Below are positions 45,501 through 55,312 of a stretch of 64,000 nt of DNA, in pieces. The position numbers and the translations under genes were made by a program. The DNA is from Panonychus citri. Lineage: Eukaryota > Arthropoda > Arachnida > Trombidiformes > Tetranychidae. The DNA is taken from positions 124,001 to 188,000 of the forward strand of contig NW_026515530.1 in assembly GCF_014898815.1 (NCBI RefSeq), given 5' to 3'. Each line of letters begins with the position of its first letter. The stretch's first letter is position 1. Below the pieces are notes generated by a model. That model ran no database searches. It was given only the letters and a program-made list of their open reading frames with translations, and was not told the origin of the DNA.

Positions 45501-47742
45501 TCCAGATTAAAATGACCATAAGATGATGGTGACCTCATGATATAAGACAATAAATAAGTGGGAGGAGAAAGACAACAAATTATCACATTAACTGTTTATC
45601 AACATGTATATACGTTTCGCTGATTTACAGGGGAGATCTAGTGGTCAGTTGGATGGATGGACATTGGGTATGATTTTGCTCACTGATAATAAATATAATA
45701 ATTGCGTGAGTTTAACTGAATCCATAGAGTATGAATATAAGGAAGATGTTTAAATATTTCTCTCTCTTTCCTTCAATGGTCAATAAGATGATGATGATGA
45801 TCACTGGTCAGTGTCGATTATTATTATTGTAGAGATGAAAATTTATCATCATTCTTCATGAAACATCAACAGTCAATAGAAATAGAGAGAATTTTTCAGC
45901 TCATTTTTTTTTCTTCTTTTTCTTTTACTGGTCATCTTTTTTTTCCTTTTCTTTCTTTTCATAGAATTTTTTTCCTCATCTCTAGCTTATAATGTTTTCT
46001 ATTCTCGTCCTACAGAATTCATAGTTAACATTCAATGAAAGATTTTTATATTCATTGTTATGAAAAATAAAGAGAAAAGGAGAGCTCCTTCAATCTTTTG
46101 GACCATGATGAAGAATTGACCATATAATATGAAGATGATGATGAGATTGATGAGGAAGAAGATGAAAGATTTGTTGAATGTTAAAGTATAATAACAGGAA
46201 GAGAAACATCATTAGGTAAGTCAATGATTAATTAGATTGTTGATTGATTGATCCAATGAGAATTCATTGAAAAACACTGGTCATTCCAACGGTCAGTTTG
46301 TTAGAAGAGAGAAAGAGAGAAAAAAAGGAGAAACTAATACAATAAATGGTGTAGAAGAAAAGAAAAGATAATGATGATGATGATGATGATAACACACTCT
46401 CACTCTCACTAACCTTTCCACCCTCTTCTCCCCTTAAAGAATACCATGTAATCATTATCTTCCTTTCTGCCCTTACCACCCCACCCCACCCACTCATTTA
46501 CACTTTCTCCATATACTCAATTCTATTGACCGATAGATTGATTATCGGACATTGGGCTTCATTATCTTTGTTATTTCCAAGTGAACTGAATACTCATTTT
46601 CATGGTAGATTATCAATTCCAGGTTCATTATTATTACCGTTATCATGTAATTGTAATGATATCAAATGTTGTTCATGCTTCAAATGTTTGTTTCAATACA
46701 TCATCATAGTGTTATCATCATCATGATAATCATCAATTATTCGTTTCTCACCCTGAATCAAGTCAAATGAGTATCTGAAAATTAATCAAAGAAAAAGCTA
46801 ATAATCAATTTGATCATTATCATGATCATGTTGATGGTGAAACAAAAACACGGATCAAGTTCATATCAGTTGAAAGTTTCCAATCCCTTTCAATGGTCAT
46901 CTTATTACTTACCAATATTTCACTGGAAAAGTTGACCATTTAAATTATTTTTCTCAAATCTATCCAACTGAAAATAGCCTGAGGTCATCTTTATTTCTTG
47001 TAATAATATTTTCTCATCTCTTCAATAATCATGATGAATGAATAAGCAAATATCATAATAGTTTTGACTTTACTTTTCTCAAAGTTATTGAAAACTATTG
47101 AGCAAATATATGATCATGATATTTCAAGAGGTATTCAAGAATCTGGAATTTTCAATCTAATTTATATTGTACAAATTTGAGCGTATTGATCAATATAAAC
47201 TGAACATTTTTCTTGGAAAAACTGGAATTTCTTTAGAAATTAAGAATTTATAACTTGTCTAACTGAATTCTTTTCATGTTAATTCTGTTAATTAGAACAT
47301 TTAACAAAGAGTGTAAAAAGGGCAAAGAAAGATTCAATCCTAGAAAAATTAATCAGCTGATAAATAAGATGCTCGAATAAGAGAAATATTGAAAAGAATA
47401 AGAAGGAAAAAAAATTCCACTCAAAATTCATGCCAAGTTATTCACCTTCATCTCATCACAGCAACTACACGAAAAGTAAACGAAAATAGTTCATCAAAAT
47501 CAAGGAGAAAACTCAACCCAATGTAATATAAGAATAAAGACAGAATAAAAAAAAAGTTCTAAAAAGAAAAATTCGATGAAAAATTCTGGGAATCAACGAA
47601 ATTCATCAACTCTATAAAATTTCAAATTCGTTATATAATTAAATTCCAAGTCTCATGGTAACATTGACTATTCACATGAATGAGATACTCTGATAAAAGA
47701 GCTTTGGTTTCAATAAAAATGTAATCTGATGATGATACTTAC

Positions 47743-47953
47743 CAATAACCGAAAGGTAAATACTCATTGACATTTTGGGATCGGTTGAAATTTGACATTC
47801 GTAGATTCCTGAATCAGAGAGACGAGTATCTCTTATCTCGAGTGTCCATTCATTAGAATTGGCAACATTTATTGATCGGAATCGTGCATCACTTGTATAT
47901 GTATCACGACCTGATGTTAATATTTGCAGGTCTTTCTGTCGAACCCACGAGAC
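47743..47953 (-). CDS. dpr: DPR-family Ig protein, exon encoding most of Ig1
   Basis: A 211-nt exon with acceptor TTGACAG before 47953 and donor G/GTAAGT after 47743. It reads VSWVRQKDLQILTSGRDTYT, then SDARFRS, EWTLEIRDTRLSDSGIYECQIST and ends KMSMSIYLSVI. The W-R-DLxILT, DxRF, EWTLxI and DSGIYECQIST motifs are the signature of Dpr Ig1 domains, which form the DIP-binding interface. The exon ends in phase 1, which fits the exon at 33073. The preceding exon, carrying the first Ig1 Cys and the signal peptide, should lie at higher coordinates but was not found. Two LTR elements (48152-51330 and 53320-63564) lie on that side. Confidence 0.9.
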
Positions 47954-48310
47954 CTGTCAACAGAAAACAAAACCATGAGAATCATTATTGAAAGAGGAAA
48001 AAAACCGAAAAAAAAGTTCTCTCTCACTTGAAAGAGTCGCAGAAAAAGATACAGAAAATGAGAAAGAGAGAAAGAGAAAAAATTGAATCCATGACGATGA
48101 AGATGAAACAGAATAATATTAATCTTGATGCATAAGAGGCAAATGATGACAATAATTGTTGCAATATTATTCAATATTAATTGATTGATAACACCTAAAC
48201 AGAAAAACAAACCTCTTCAATTTGATTTTGCTAATGATAAATTAACCAATATATATGAAGTTATATTAATTAGTTAATAACAACTATTTGATCAAGAAAG
48301 ATCAATTATT

Positions 48311-48344
48311 GACTTTGGTTATCCAGTGAAGGGTAACCAAAGTC
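48311..48344 (+). promoter_or_regulatory. Long LTR hairpin with AGTGAA loop (H1)
   Basis: Arms GACTTTGGTTATCC (48311-48324) and GGGTAACCAAAGTC (48331-48344) form 14 base pairs with one G-U wobble around the loop AGTGAA (48325-48330). The same structure is in the 3' LTR at 51004-51037. Confidence 0.85.
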
Positions 48345-48429
48345 AAATCACCAATAATCACCTTAATTGTATTTTTTTAACATTTGTTTTTTTTTCTATT
48401 AAAAGTTAAATTAGAATCAAAACAATAAC

Positions 48430-48502
48430 TGGTCAGTGAAGACCAATACTAATTAATTATCTAAATTTTGTAATAAAATTAAAGTCAGTGAAGACTTTGA
48501 TT
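48430..48502 (+). promoter_or_regulatory. LTR hairpins H2 and H3 with AGTGAA loops
   Basis: H2: TGGTC/GACCA stem (48430-48434 and 48441-48445), loop 48435-48440. H3: AAAGTC/GACTTT core stem (48481-48486 and 48493-48498), loop 48487-48492, extendable to ten pairs with one wobble. Stem sequences differ while pairing and loop are kept. Confidence 0.8.
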
Positions 48503-48629
48503 AATTGTGTTTATTCTAAACTGAAACCTAATAGCCAGTAGGCTAAAGGTAAAATAATCAACTAATTTGTGCTTAAATCAATACAAATTCAACCCTTTTT
48601 TAATTTACATGTAATGTTTTCGTTACATT

Positions 48630-48647
48630 TGGTGGCCGTGTGTGAGG
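48630..48647 (+). other. Primer-binding-site candidate
   Basis: TGGTGGCCGTGTGTGAGG starts 2 nt after the 5' LTR, the place and TGG start expected for a site complementary to a tRNA 3' end. The tRNA is not identified. Confidence 0.55.
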
Positions 48648-49030
48648 GTGAATTTGGTGAACTAATTTCCGTGCAAATCTATTCTTCAATTTAAATCGAA
48701 CTATAAAATGACCTTCAAATAAAAGCAAAAATCGTGGTCTCAATGTTATTCTAATGAATAAATAAAAATTAACAAATCAACAACCTACAAATCAACAATC
48801 AAATAATAAACAATTATAAATAATAAAAATCAAAAGATCAGCTAATCAATGATACAAAATTAATAATAATCAATTAACATTAACATATATATAATTAATC
48901 AAATCAATTTTTATGCAAATCAAATAATTGTTAACTACTTTACAGATTTCCATCTATCTTTTAATTATACGAAAGTAAGTCTTGTTTTTGGTATCTTTTT
49001 CTCTTCTCTTTTTTTTACTATCGCTACTAA

Positions 49031-49198
49031 GGTCAGTGAAGACCAATCTTTTAGAACGATTGTTTCTTATCTTGTTCATTCTCACAACTGGTTTTCAGCG
49101 AGATCATTAAAGTTGAGGTCAGTGAAGACCCTTGCTTCTTGATTGTTTATTCTCTCTTTAGACTATAAAGTGAAAAATCCTTAACTGTCAGTGAAGAC
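49031..49198 (+). promoter_or_regulatory. Leader hairpins H5, H6 and H7 with AGTGAA loops
   Basis: Three further copies lie between the primer-binding site and the gag ATG. H5 is GGTC/GACC with loop 49035-49040. H6 is GGTC/GACC with loop 49121-49126. H7 is GTC/GAC with loop 49190-49195. They are in the place where retroelement packaging or translation signals occur. Confidence 0.75.
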
Positions 49199-49270
49199 GT
49201 TATTCTCTCAATACATTCAATTATCACAAATTATCATACGATTATTATTTAACATATTACTTTATCAATA

Positions 49271-50770
49271 ATGAATTATTACTCTGATCACTTTGGATTT
49301 AATCAAATCGACGTTAGCCCATCAATTAACACTCTTAATTCAAGCCATGTCCTGAATAATCATATCATCATTGAGCCATTCAAAGGTGATAATGAAGATT
49401 TAATTGATTGGTTAATTAATTTTGAATTAGCTTCTAGTGCTTTAGGTCTTGGTGCTATTGAAATGTTCAAGATTATTCCCTTTTATTTGCAAGGTTCAGC
49501 TCGCAAATGGTACAAAGTTACCTGTAGTCCTCATTCTTTCCGAGAAATACCTAAAACTTATGATGAATTAAGAAATAGAATGATCTTAGACCTTTGTCCA
49601 TCTGACTATCAAGCTCATCTCTCTCATCAATTTCATTATAGTAAACAAGAGCCAAATCAGCTAACGACTAACTTTGTTTATCAAATTCAAGAATTATGTA
49701 TGCGAATGAATAAAAAAATGCCAGAAAAGCTCATGATAATCTTCATCATTGAAAGACTTTTACCTCAAGCTAAATTCATAATAACTTTACAAAATCCTCA
49801 AACATTAACCGAACTTATTAATGCTGCTAAATTAGTCGATAAAACCGTCAACGCAAGAGTAAAACAAGAAAACGAAAACGAAAATAATTTAAATTTAAAT
49901 CAATTACAATTTAAAATTAACAAAATCAATGAGAAATTAAACGATTCAGTCTCTTCAATTTTTCAAATTCCAAATACAAATCTAATTCACAAAGAAATCA
50001 AATTAAATAATAACAAAGTCCAGGCAATGTTCGATACAGGTTCCGGTTTAACTCTAATCAGTAAAAATCTAGTTGATCGACTGAGTTTAAATTTGCAACC
50101 GTATTTTGAACCCTTCCCATTAGCTGTCAATAATAGCCCAGTTAAAATACTTGGACAAGTCAAAGTTAGAATTAAAATTTGTGACGACGAATCAGCAATT
50201 GCAATATCAACAATTGTCCAAGTTACTGAATATTTGCCACATCGATTCGATGCCTTAATCGGTCAAGATCTAATGACTAAGGCCAATCTTATAATTGATT
50301 GCGCATCTAAAACAATTCGTATTAATAATTCAAATCCAATTAATCTCACGAGTTTACCAAGTGCTAAACATTCGTTAGAGATCGAAAGGGAAACTAAAAT
50401 TATTGAGAATCTTGATCAGATCGAATCGAATCAATGCAAATCCAATGAACAGAATGAACAAGAAGAAAAATTTCCCTTTTTTGAATTAGTTGATCCTCTT
50501 GAAATACCAATTATTGAAGAGATACCAAAATTGATTGACAAAACTGATCACGTTAATTATTCTAATCTTTACTTGGAATCAAACTCAATTAAATGTTTAT
50601 CTTCACATTTTTACTCTTCACCTTACCAAAATTGTAATCCTACACTTTCTTATTATCAACCCTATCACTATACGAAAGATATAATCATCAACTTAAACTG
50701 TCATGAACCTAACGATAATGTTTTCAACTGGTTGGTACAAAGGAGTGCCGACGAAATCGATAACGAATAA
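49271..50770 (+). CDS. Gag-protease polyprotein of a non-autonomous LTR element
   Basis: 499 residues in one intact ORF. Residues about 30-200 match the Ty3-type Gag (Retrotrans_gag) pattern, with FYLQGSARKWYK at about residue 75. Residues about 245-345 form a retropepsin-like domain: the active-site motif MFDTGSGLTLIS (about 253) and the later ALIGQDLMTKANLIID (about 327). No CCHC zinc knuckle is seen, which is unusual for a Gag that must bind RNA. The tail of about 130 residues is unrecognised, acidic and then Tyr/His-rich. The stop lies 79 nt before the 3' LTR. The protein would form particles around the element RNA and process itself, with RT and integrase supplied in trans (inference). 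Confidence 0.9.
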   Translation: MNYYSDHFGFNQIDVSPSINTLNSSHVLNNHIIIEPFKGDNEDLIDWLINFELASSALGLGAIEMFKIIPFYLQGSARKWYKVTCSPHSFREIPKTYDELRNRMILDLCPSDYQAHLSHQFHYSKQEPNQLTTNFVYQIQELCMRMNKKMPEKLMIIFIIERLLPQAKFIITLQNPQTLTELINAAKLVDKTVNARVKQENENENNLNLNQLQFKINKINEKLNDSVSSIFQIPNTNLIHKEIKLNNNKVQAMFDTGSGLTLISKNLVDRLSLNLQPYFEPFPLAVNNSPVKILGQVKVRIKICDDESAIAISTIVQVTEYLPHRFDALIGQDLMTKANLIIDCASKTIRINNSNPINLTSLPSAKHSLEIERETKIIENLDQIESNQCKSNEQNEQEEKFPFFELVDPLEIPIIEEIPKLIDKTDHVNYSNLYLESNSIKCLSSHFYSSPYQNCNPTLSYYQPYHYTKDIIINLNCHEPNDNVFNWLVQRSADEIDNE

Positions 50771-50849
50771 ATTCTATGATGCGATTCTTGAAATATGGAC
50801 TTCAACCCTTTGCTTTGGCAGGGACTGCTCAAAGTTAAGATGACGGAAA

Positions 50850-51325
50850 TGTTGCAATATTATTCAATATTAATTGATTGATAACACCTAAACAGAAAAA
50901 CAAACCTCTTCAATTTGATTTTGCTAATGATAAATTAACCAATATATATGAAGTTATATTAATTAGTTAATAACAACTATTTGATCAAGAAAGATCAATT
51001 ATTGACTTTGGTTATCCAGTGAAGGGTAACCAAAGTCAAATCACCAATAATCACCTTAATTGTATTTTTTTAACATTTGTTTTTTTTTTCTATTAAAAGT
51101 TAAATTAGAATCAAAACAATAACTGGTCAGTGAAGACCAATACTAATTAATTATCTAAATTGTGTAATAAAATTAAAGTCAGTGAAGACTTTGATTAATT
51201 GTGTTTATTCCTAAACTGAAACCTAATAGCCAGTGAAGGCTAAAGGTAAAATAATCAACTAATTTGTGCTTAAATCCAATACAAATTCAACCCTTTTTTA
51301 ATTTACATGTAATGTTTTCGTTACA
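50850..51325 (+). repeat. 3' LTR of the Gag-protease element
   Basis: Begins TGTTGC after a weakly purine-rich GATGACGGAAA and ends TTACA before ATAAT. Its hairpins are at 51004-51037, 51124-51139, 51171-51196 and 51227-51242. Confidence 0.95.
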
Positions 51326-51330
51326 ATAAT

Positions 51331-53319
51331 ATTATATATCATTACCTTGGATTCTCAGCATATACACATACAAGTATGGGGATCATGAGGATATATTAAT
51401 AATGATATGATTCTGTGAGCAGAGATATGAAGTTCTGAGTGTATACTGTGTCAAAGGTATTGGGGGACATGATGGAGATAATGTTTTCATCGTCATTCCC
51501 ATTGAGTGTGAATCATGAACAAGATAATAACCGTTACATATGCATCCATATACTTGCCCTGTGTTTGTATATAAATTAGTTGATTCTTGATATAATTTAA
51601 GTAGTCAAGTGATGAAACATTTTCTCACTCCCATTTTCCCCACTAACTTGTTCAATATCTCATGTAATATATGAATTATAATATATTGATGATGATGAGT
51701 AACAATCTTAACTCATTGGTTTCTCATGGGTTCTGGTTAATTTGATAAGAAATACGAGTTATATTATTATGATAAAGTGTTTAGCTTAATAATGTGAGCG
51801 ATAAATATCATCATCATTTCCCTTGTGATTTTTTTCACATCTTCATCATCATTCACTCTTTCATGATATTTATAAAGATGATAATGATCTTTATCATGAT
51901 GATGACGATGGTAAATGATTTAAGAAAACAATAATTTTGATTCTATTTGATTATCTTTCGTATAATAATATTAGTAAATATTCGTACTGATTTAGATTTC
52001 AATTTATTATCCAAGCATAAATTGGTTTTAATCATCAACCGTAAATATTATATTTACATTAAGGGTAAATATCAAATTGATTTTAAATTAAGTGTCTATT
52101 AAACTAACTGGACAAACTATTGTAAATACAATTGGGAGTTGAGCTAATATATCAAAACAGTTTGAATACACAAGTCACTCTGGTCATTGGAAAACAATTT
52201 GTTATCACAAGTTAAATGAAACCTTCACTTTTGGACATTGGTCATTGTTGTTACATTTGACACAGATAAAAATCAATGCTGTTGCTGTCAGTGAGTTTAT
52301 CAACATTATCAAGTATATGAAAAGAGGGAATGGTGGATGATGCTGGAAGATAAAAGATGAGAGAAGAGAGATAGTTTTCGTGGAAGATGATGATTAGAAT
52401 GATGAGATGGAAGAAAAAGAATAGGGTGAGAATTGAAAGAAAGAAGAAGTGAAAAATGACCATTCTAACAAAAGAAATGAATGGCGAGAGAAAAATAGAC
52501 TGACCAATAATCAGGGTATTTGATGCGTAAAATGTTAGCATTTGAAATGAGATAATAGTGAATTCTCATAATCATCATCATTATGTAACTTTAAATGGAC
52601 AACTGAATTTGTATGACGAGCAGCATGACAGAAAAATGAACAGTTATCATGCACTAAGATTGAATGGGGATAATGATGAATATTTTTTTCTAACTCTCTC
52701 AATTTCATGTTTTTCACACCTCAAGAGACATGATACAATTCAATTTGAATGAATGTCGTCTAAAGGAGTAACTTTTGGATTCTCAGAGTAAATAAAGCTA
52801 AAATTGTAATCTAAATGTTCAATGATGAATACAGAGAAAGAGAGAGAGAGAGAAATTTTTCCATTCACCCTCTACGATTACTCCCAAGATCTGATTTCAT
52901 CCCTTTTTCTAGAACTTTAAATTTCTTGTTATCAGATTGATTGATCACGATGAGCTAACGAAATTTTTCACTTGAGTTCAAATGAAAAAGTTACATCTTA
53001 GTCTCGGTGTTTCTGTTAATGCTATTCAAGCTTTTCGCCAGAACTCAGCACATTATCATGAACTAATGTTTACTAGTCAATTTCTATGTTATCATTAGTC
53101 CCTGTTATTATGAATGATTATGTATAAATCGTCAAATCTAAACAACAATCGTCTCTTATTTAATTTCCAATGCACTTTGGAAATGTTGAATCTGAGTAAA
53201 ATTTACTATACGGAATCTTTTCGGCCATTTAATCATGAATTTTGTTCGTTTATTTCAGGTTTGAGGTTTCAATCACTTGCAAGTTCTGATGGTGATTAAT
53301 TCTTAAACATTTCTAAATA
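51331..53319. other. Non-coding host DNA between the two LTR elements
   Basis: AT-rich with ATGATG-type words and a short GA run (52838-52855). Small ORFs here have no family features. Confidence 0.5.
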
Positions 53320-53323
53320 TTAA

Positions 53324-54094
53324 TGAAAGGTTTTGATAGGAAAATGTTTGATTGGTGAAGAGGGAAATTCTGATCACTAGACTTCAATAGAAGTGGGGAA
53401 GAGTTAGCACCGAGTAGATTCAGTTGCTAACTATAGTTACAGAAGATCGCACGACTTGCCTTTCAACTTTCAAGTCAATAGAGTTCGTTTCAGGATTCAA
53501 CAAAGAAACAATTATCACTTGAATTATAATTAAACTTTATTGAGAGATAGCACTTTTGGAAACACTAAGAAAATCAACTTTTTCTTTGAACATTAAAGAG
53601 AACTGATTCAATTTTTAACAACTGAATTTTTAGTCTTAGAAGACAAAAGATTAACATAAGATAATTAATGGGATGATAAAATGAAAAGACATTAAGTCTA
53701 GAGACGATAACTCTTAATCTTAACAAGAAGAGTTATAAAGCCTAATGAAGGGAAAGGACTTAATAGAGTTAAACTAATAAGTCAGTAAAGAGAATAGAAC
53801 AAAATTTTAAAGAAAAGAATAAAAAGATAAAAGCTGTTGCTTTCTCTAAAGAGAATGATTAATAATCTCAGCTTAATCAAGCTTAAGATTAATTTAGAGC
53901 AATTAAACTCTAGATAATCACAGTTAATCAAAGGTTAATTGTTTTGATTAAACTAATGATTATAATCAAATGATGATAAACAAAATTAAACAATTAAAGA
54001 TAAATTTGGGGGTTAAATATGGTTTCCTTGCTTCTCAAAAATGAATTGGGAAAAGGTCAAAGAAGACTTGATTAGGTCATTTCTCTACCTTTCA
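53324..54094 (-). repeat. 3' LTR of the Ty3/gypsy element
   Basis: 771 bp, TGAAAGG to CCTTTCA. Compared by eye with the other LTR it is 16 nt shorter, and the differences are all run-length changes, such as CACTTTTGG versus CACTTTTTGG. Confidence 0.96.
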
Positions 54095-55312
54095 CTCCCC
54101 TGAGTTTTGATTAAGATACCTTTTTAAGGCTTCTTTCGGGATTTTGACAATAGGCTTAGAGGTGACTGAGGAACTAGGGTTAGGAATTTCAATAGAATCC
54201 ATGGGTTCCTCGGTGGCTTGATACTTGGGTCGATATTTATTCAAATAAAGAATATCTTCCTCTTGGTTATCCTCCATGGTCAGGAAAATTTTATCGTCTA
54301 GTTGTTCCGCATCCTTTAGGTTTACACTTGAATCAATTGCTTCGGCAATTTCATTGAGGCTTTCTTCCATAGCGATGGTAGTTTCATCACCTTGATATGG
54401 AGTTCGTTCCACCACATCGACCTCATAGGGTAATCCTATTTCTTCCAAATTGATTAAAAGTGGATTCTCATTTTCGGAATCGGAACTTTCACTTTCTTCC
54501 TCTAGGTTACTAAGTTTTTCGGACTTTGATTTTGGTGAGTAACTTGATGAATGTTGAGGAGAAACACAATTTCCATCGTGCTCAGGATTGTAGCGACGAT
54601 GACTATAGTAAGACCAGTCTGATGGCCAAGTTGCTTCTCGTTTATCCACTTTATCGGCGTAGATTTTAAGCAACTGGGAAACAGCTTTATTAGAACAGGT
54701 TATAGCCATATTTCCAAAGTGAATTCCATCAGCGTAATTTTCAATCATTTCTTCAATTCGTTGCCAAAAGGCCATGTAGAGTTTCATGGAGATAATTGCC
54801 TCTACAGCGGGTGAATGAGGGCCTTTTTCGATAACGAACCCTTGGAAAATCAGAAATGAGATTAGGGAAAGACTGGCGGGGTGTTCCAAATATGGAGAAA
54901 AGAATTGATTCACTTCCCGCATTTTGGGCTTTAGCCAATTGATTTCTTCGTCTTTGAGATCCAAAGCTCGAAGTGCATTAATGAGACCAGCACCAACTAA
55001 TATTTCCGCGGAAGCAAGATATTTGATGACTTGATCCTTTACAGAGGAAATATGCTTTGCATGTTTAAGATCACTCTTTTGAAGTCCATGGTAATAACTA
55101 TCCATGTGAGTGATGTTGGTGTGTCGAACTAAAGTTTCATAAATCACATCACAATGTCCGTCTACGATGACAACCCAAACTGGTCGACAGATCGGAGCAA
55201 TTCGTAAACCTTTGCGAGGGACATATCGAGATTCATTGATTCGAACATAAGCCATGTGAAGGGCAAAAGTTAGTGATGGATTAGGGTGAGTCTCAGTGTT
55301 TTTCTTGATCAA
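54092..55312 (-). CDS. REXO1/RNase-T-like domain protein in the env position, apparently catalytically dead
   Basis: About 406 open codons without an ATG at the start. The previous ORF stops at the same spot (TGA at 55309-55311), and loss of one T there would explain both, so this is probably the C-terminal part of one large product. Residues about 45-200 follow the order of DEDDh exonucleases of the REXO1 type: a VVIVDGHCDVIYETLVR strand-turn-strand, then SADTILIG-like ASAEILVGAGLINALRALDL, and a final GPHSPAVEAIISMKLYM matching GHDSxEDAxAxMxL. At the four acidic catalytic positions I see LHMAY instead of LDCEM, Ala in the third position, and Glu for the last Asp. Nuclease activity is therefore unlikely. 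The tail is acidic/Ser-rich. The stop overlaps the 3' LTR border. Confidence 0.65.
   Translation of the reverse strand: MIKKNTETHPNPSLTFALHMAYVRINESRYVPRKGLRIAPICRPVWVVIVDGHCDVIYETLVRHTNITHMDSYYHGLQKSDLKHAKHISSVKDQVIKYLASAEILVGAGLINALRALDLKDEEINWLKPKMREVNQFFSPYLEHPASLSLISFLIFQGFVIEKGPHSPAVEAIISMKLYMAFWQRIEEMIENYADGIHFGNMAITCSNKAVSQLLKIYADKVDKREATWPSDWSYYSHRRYNPEHDGNCVSPQHSSSYSPKSKSEKLSNLEEESESSDSENENPLLINLEEIGLPYEVDVVERTPYQGDETTIAMEESLNEIAEAIDSSVNLKDAEQLDDKIFLTMEDNQEEDILYLNKYRPKYQATEEPMDSIEIPNPSSSVTSKPIVKIPKEALKRYLNQNSGE
54095..54105 (-). other. Polypurine tract and stop codon junction
   Basis: The minus strand reads CTCAGGGGAG and then the LTR start TGAAAGG. The last ORF ends with the TGA formed at the LTR border, so coding sequence runs right up to the 3' LTR. 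Confidence 0.6.

Larger units (their letters stand above)
33074..47742 (-). other. 14.7-kb intron of the dpr gene
   Basis: GTAAGT donor at 47742-47737 and TTTTTAG acceptor at 33074. The interval contains microsatellites at 37081, 40997, 42127 and a GAT run near 46373, plus a decayed coding relic at 42282-42596. No intact gene is seen. Confidence 0.75.
48157..48627 (+). repeat. 5' LTR of the Gag-protease element
   Basis: Matches 50850-51325 except for small indels and a few substitutions. It includes four hairpin positions: 48311-48344, 48430-48445, 48477-48502 and 48532-48545. The fourth has lost two loop bases relative to the 3' LTR. Confidence 0.95.
48157..51325 (+). mobile_element. Non-autonomous Gag-protease LTR retrotransposon, 3.2 kb
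   Basis: Two direct LTRs (48157-48627, 471 bp; 50850-51325, 476 bp) begin TGTTGC and end TTACA. They are flanked by the 5-bp duplication ATAAT at 48152-48156 and 51326-51330. The internal region has a primer-binding-site-like TGGTGGCCG start, a leader, and one intact 499-codon gag-protease ORF. No reverse transcriptase, RNase H or integrase is present, so it must move with enzymes from another element. It lies antisense to dpr, upstream of the Ig1 exon. The LTRs and leader hold a set of hairpins with a shared AGTGAA loop. Confidence 0.93.

Noticed and set aside
48311..49198. Iron-responsive elements, because every loop contains CAGTGA
   Set aside because: In an IRE the CAGUGN hexaloop is closed by the flanking bases. 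Here those flanks do not extend into a stem and pairing is instead around AGTGAA with a C-G closing pair. The bulged C of an IRE is also absent.
52251..52752. Short ORFs on both strands between the LTR elements, considered as the missing dpr upstream exon
   Set aside because: None has the Cys-containing start of a Dpr Ig1 domain or fitting splice sites in phase with 47953.
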